A stretch of DNA of 64,000 nt, taken from SHVO01 sp050250575 (GTDB lineage: Bacteria; Pseudomonadota; Alphaproteobacteria; Rhodospirillales; Rhodospirillaceae). Of the stretch, positions 61,840-64,000 are shown in pieces (position 1 is the stretch's first letter; every line of letters starts with the position of its first letter). Location of the stretch: NCBI GenBank assembly GCA_050250575.1, contig JBFWOJ010000009.1, positions 113,591 to 177,590 of the forward strand. The letters run 5' to 3'. Under the pieces are notes generated by a model. That model was not told the DNA's origin. It was given only the letters and a program-made list of their open reading frames with translations, and made no database searches. The position numbers were made by a program, and so were the translations under genes.

Positions 61840-63630
61840 GTGTCGGGGATCAATCGCAGAAGCGCACTGGGCATCGGCGCGGCGGGCATCGCTGCGTTCA
61901 ACGTTGGCACGTTGCGTGCCGAATCAACGGAACCAAAACTGAAGGCGGTCGTCGCGATCAACGGCCGTACGTACGAATTCCGCGAAGAGGGCGGAACCGA
62001 TCTGGGCGACTATGTCGCGCCCGGCAACAAATTCGTGCAGCGCTGCATCCGCAGCGAGGTCGCCGATTTTCCGATGAGCGTGTTCTTTCGCCCAGACCGC
62101 GGCAGCGACCGCGTGGAAGTCGTGTTCGAGCTCGGGCGGGTCTTCAGCCAATCGCCGGTCAACCTTGGCGCCTACAATGTCGTCATCAGCCGTGGCGAGC
62201 ACATCCTCGCCAGGGTCGACGTGCCGCAGCACTATTGGTTCGCGCGTTGGCGCTGGCAGTCGGCTCCGCGTCCTATCGTCGCCGATGCGCAAGAGCTGAT
62301 GCGCTACGGTCTCCTGCCGCCCTACGCGCGCAAGACCGAGGGCCCGGCCGCAGATACGCTTAACCTGATGCCGCTGCCGAGCGGCGACTATGTCGATCTC
62401 GGTATCGTCCGCGAATTCACCGGCGGCAACTATGATAATGCCGCGAAACTCCTGATGAAGGCCCAGGAGTTTCACGACAAGACCACCGGCGCCGGCGCTG
62501 TGTGGGCGAAGTTGTCGACCGCGCAGACGACCTACAGCGTCATGGGGCTGGCCGGCGTGCGGGCGTACATGCCGAGCACCGGCGAACGTCCGGACATTGG
62601 TCTGGTCACCGAACCTCAAGCCCAGTTCATCGCGACCGCCGATCAGGGCGCGCTTGAGCTTCTGATGTCGCAAGCCGAGGCCGCGGGCACGATGCCCTGG
62701 CATATCCGCGACGAACGCCAGAACGGCCCGTTCGATTTCCGCGCTTACCCGGACGCGACTTGGTACTTCTCGGCAAATGCAGGCGCACCGCATATCAAGG
62801 CAACCGAGACGCCGATCACCATCGATAGCGCTCATCAGCCGGCACTTGCTTACCTGCCGTTCCTGCTGACCGACGATCCATATTTCCTCGAGGAGCTGCA
62901 GTTCCAGGCGACCTGGAACTGGGGCTCGTTGCCGGCGAAAATGCGCCCGACCGGCGTGCAGACGCGCATGATCGCATGGAATCTGCGCACGCTGGCCCAG
63001 GTCACGCGTGTCACCCAGGCGGTCACCCCGGCATGGTTGCTTCCCCACAGTTATTGGATTGGAGAGCTGACGAAGCACCGCCAGTGGTTCGAAACCAATT
63101 ACGTGAACAATCCCAGCCCGGAACGTCAGGTGTTCCGCGCTTGCGGCGATATCAACAACAGCCGCGACGAGCCGTTGGCGCCGGGCGGCACCTGGGTAGA
63201 CCCATGGCAGGATGAATTCCTCGCGGCGGTGTTGGGTTGGGTGATCTATATGGGGTTCTCCGACTGGCGCCCGGCTTTCAATTGGGCAATCGGCGGAACG
63301 ATCGCGCGCAGCAGCCAGACGCGCGGATGGGTGCGGGCCTTTGCGACGCCCTATCGCATGATCCTGCGGGAAACCAAGACGGCCCCGATTGCCAGCAACT
63401 GGGCGCAGGCATGGGAACTTACGCGGCGGCTCACCCAAAAGACCGTGGCGGACCCAAATACGTGGGCGGAATCCGACATGACGTACCTCACTTACACGCG
63501 CGGCGCGCTTGTGTATGCCGATCTCCTCGGCGTGCCCGAAGCGAAGGAGGCGCTGGCGTGGGCGACGCAGGAGCTGAAGAAGAAGAATTGGAACGTCGCC
63601 GCAAAGTGGCGCATGGGCATGGCAGTCTAA
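61840..63630 (+). CDS. Tat-exported protein of unknown function
   Basis: About 596 residues from GTG 61840, six bases after a perfect AGGAGG; the frame is open upstream. The N-terminus MSGINRRSALGIGAAGIAAF is a twin-arginine signal. I recognise no named family. The middle and C-terminal parts are Trp-rich and probably all-helical: DRPYFLEELQFQ-like segments (YFLEELQFQATWNWGSLP), QTRMIAWNLRTLAQVTR, FLAAVLGWVIYMGFSDW. This pattern recalls alpha/alpha-toroid glycan-active enzymes, but that is a guess. The early strand KAVVAINGRTYEFREEG suggests an N-terminal beta domain. It lies near a TBDR and a polysaccharide-modifying gene. Confidence 0.75.
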   Translation: MSGINRRSALGIGAAGIAAFNVGTLRAESTEPKLKAVVAINGRTYEFREEGGTDLGDYVAPGNKFVQRCIRSEVADFPMSVFFRPDRGSDRVEVVFELGRVFSQSPVNLGAYNVVISRGEHILARVDVPQHYWFARWRWQSAPRPIVADAQELMRYGLLPPYARKTEGPAADTLNLMPLPSGDYVDLGIVREFTGGNYDNAAKLLMKAQEFHDKTTGAGAVWAKLSTAQTTYSVMGLAGVRAYMPSTGERPDIGLVTEPQAQFIATADQGALELLMSQAEAAGTMPWHIRDERQNGPFDFRAYPDATWYFSANAGAPHIKATETPITIDSAHQPALAYLPFLLTDDPYFLEELQFQATWNWGSLPAKMRPTGVQTRMIAWNLRTLAQVTRVTQAVTPAWLLPHSYWIGELTKHRQWFETNYVNNPSPERQVFRACGDINNSRDEPLAPGGTWVDPWQDEFLAAVLGWVIYMGFSDWRPAFNWAIGGTIARSSQTRGWVRAFATPYRMILRETKTAPIASNWAQAWELTRRLTQKTVADPNTWAESDMTYLTYTRGALVYADLLGVPEAKEALAWATQELKKKNWNVAAKWRMGMAV

Positions 63631-63680
63631 AACGCGACGTTCGACCTTCGCGCGGGGGCAATCTATATAGACGACGGCGG

Positions 63681-63717
63681 GCGGCTGCTCATTCCATCGT
63701 GTGGGAATGGCAGCCGC
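63681..63717. repeat. Long imperfect hairpin
   Basis: GCGGCTGCTCATTCC (63681-63695) pairs with GGAATGGCAGCCGC (63704-63717) with one bulged T and an eight-base loop. No T tract follows, so intrinsic termination on the plus strand is doubtful. It may stabilise the 3' end of the preceding transcript. Confidence 0.55.
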
Positions 63718-63876
63718 TATGCTGCGCAAAGCCTTGAACGGCGGGAACTTTCCTCGCCGACCTGCTCAAACCCGCGTGGAGCGTGAGACGAGGCACCGTC
63801 GCGCGTCGCCCTTGCGGATGTGCCGGAAGACGCCGGCCGGGGGTTCGCTCGAGATCGGCGCAGCCTTCGCGTTCTA

Positions 63877-64000
63877 GAGCCTGATTGTTTCAGGCTGAAG
63901 CATATCCAGCATTCCTGAAGTAATTGGCGCACTCCGTTGGGGTGAAGCAGGTGAGGAGCTGGCCGATGCGTTTCCAGGTTGCCTCGACGGTTCGCTCCTC
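63877..64000 (-). mobile_element. End of an IS630-family insertion sequence
   Basis: A transposase C-terminus runs into the right window edge. Beyond its stop, AGCCTGA-TTGT-TTCAGGCT-like inverted bases (63879-63897) form the outer end, preceded by a TA dinucleotide (63875-63876), the usual IS630 target. The boundary is inferred and the other end lies outside. Confidence 0.65.
63890..64000 (-). CDS. IS630-family transposase, C-terminal fragment (continues outside window)
   Basis: The last 36 residues read EERTVEATWKRIGQLL then TCFTPTECANYFRNAGYASA and a TGA stop at 63892-63890. This is the characteristic C-terminus of IS630-type DDE transposases (TVEATWKRIG...FTP.EC.NYF.N.GY). The catalytic domain lies beyond the window edge, so intactness cannot be judged. 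Confidence 0.75.
   Translation of the reverse strand, partial: EERTVEATWKRIGQLLTCFTPTECANYFRNAGYASA

Overview
The window is high-GC (roughly 60-65% by eye), densely coded DNA. It looks like an environmental alphaproteobacterium with many TonB-dependent receptors (TBDRs), but this is inferred from gene content only (five TBDRs, a PmtA-type phosphatidylethanolamine methyltransferase, a fused branched-chain oxoacid dehydrogenase E1, a TetR-controlled phenylacetate cluster). No rRNA or complete tRNA gene is visible, so I do not name a genus.

Layout. 0-16.5 kb: a COG4315-type secreted repeat protein, a secreted protein with a Ca-loop-like motif, and a tandem pair of large TBDRs, each closed by a related terminator and separated by what looks like the relic leader of a third copy. 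Then come a lipoprotein amidase, an HpaI-type aldolase, an AceE-like thiamine-diphosphate enzyme, a Tat-exported PhoD phosphatase and a 2-oxoglutarate/Fe(II) oxygenase. This reads as uptake followed by breakdown of an unknown substrate. 16.5-23.1 kb: a gene-poor, decaying stretch with a frameshifted GNAT gene, a frameshifted small helical gene, a response regulator, a TBDR-YfiR pair, a TIMP-like secreted Cys protein, a tRNA-3'-end-like repeat and a phased short-repeat array. 23.1-28.4 kb (minus strand): a TBDR downstream of a lipid operon (PmtA, LtaS/OpgB-like transferase, diacylglycerol kinase).

28.5-35.6 kb: an operon of glutamine-synthetase-like ligase, aldehyde dehydrogenase, Fe-alcohol dehydrogenase, nitronate monooxygenase, GST, a GhrA-like reductase that appears to use a CTG start, and an Lrp regulator. 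35.6-40.2 kb: a second Lrp regulator divergent from a BCKDH operon (fused E1, E2) that also carries paaY. 40.3-52.6 kb: a nearly complete phenylacetate pathway: TetR regulator, paaABCDE and paaI-pcaF on the minus strand, and paaG, paaZ, paaK and a hydratase/dehydrogenase fusion on the plus strand. PaaK activates phenylacetate, PaaABCE epoxidises the CoA ester, PaaG isomerises it, PaaZ opens and oxidises the ring, the fusion probably replaces PaaF and PaaH, and PcaF thiolyses to acetyl-CoA and succinyl-CoA.

52.7-64 kb: a second copy of the Ca-loop secreted protein, an SDR lacking the usual Tyr/Lys, a 2-oxopent-4-enoate hydratase-like protein, a quinone oxidoreductase, a third large TBDR of the tandem family, a polysaccharide pyruvyltransferase-like protein, a Tat-exported protein of unknown function, and the 3' end of an IS630-family insertion sequence at the right edge.
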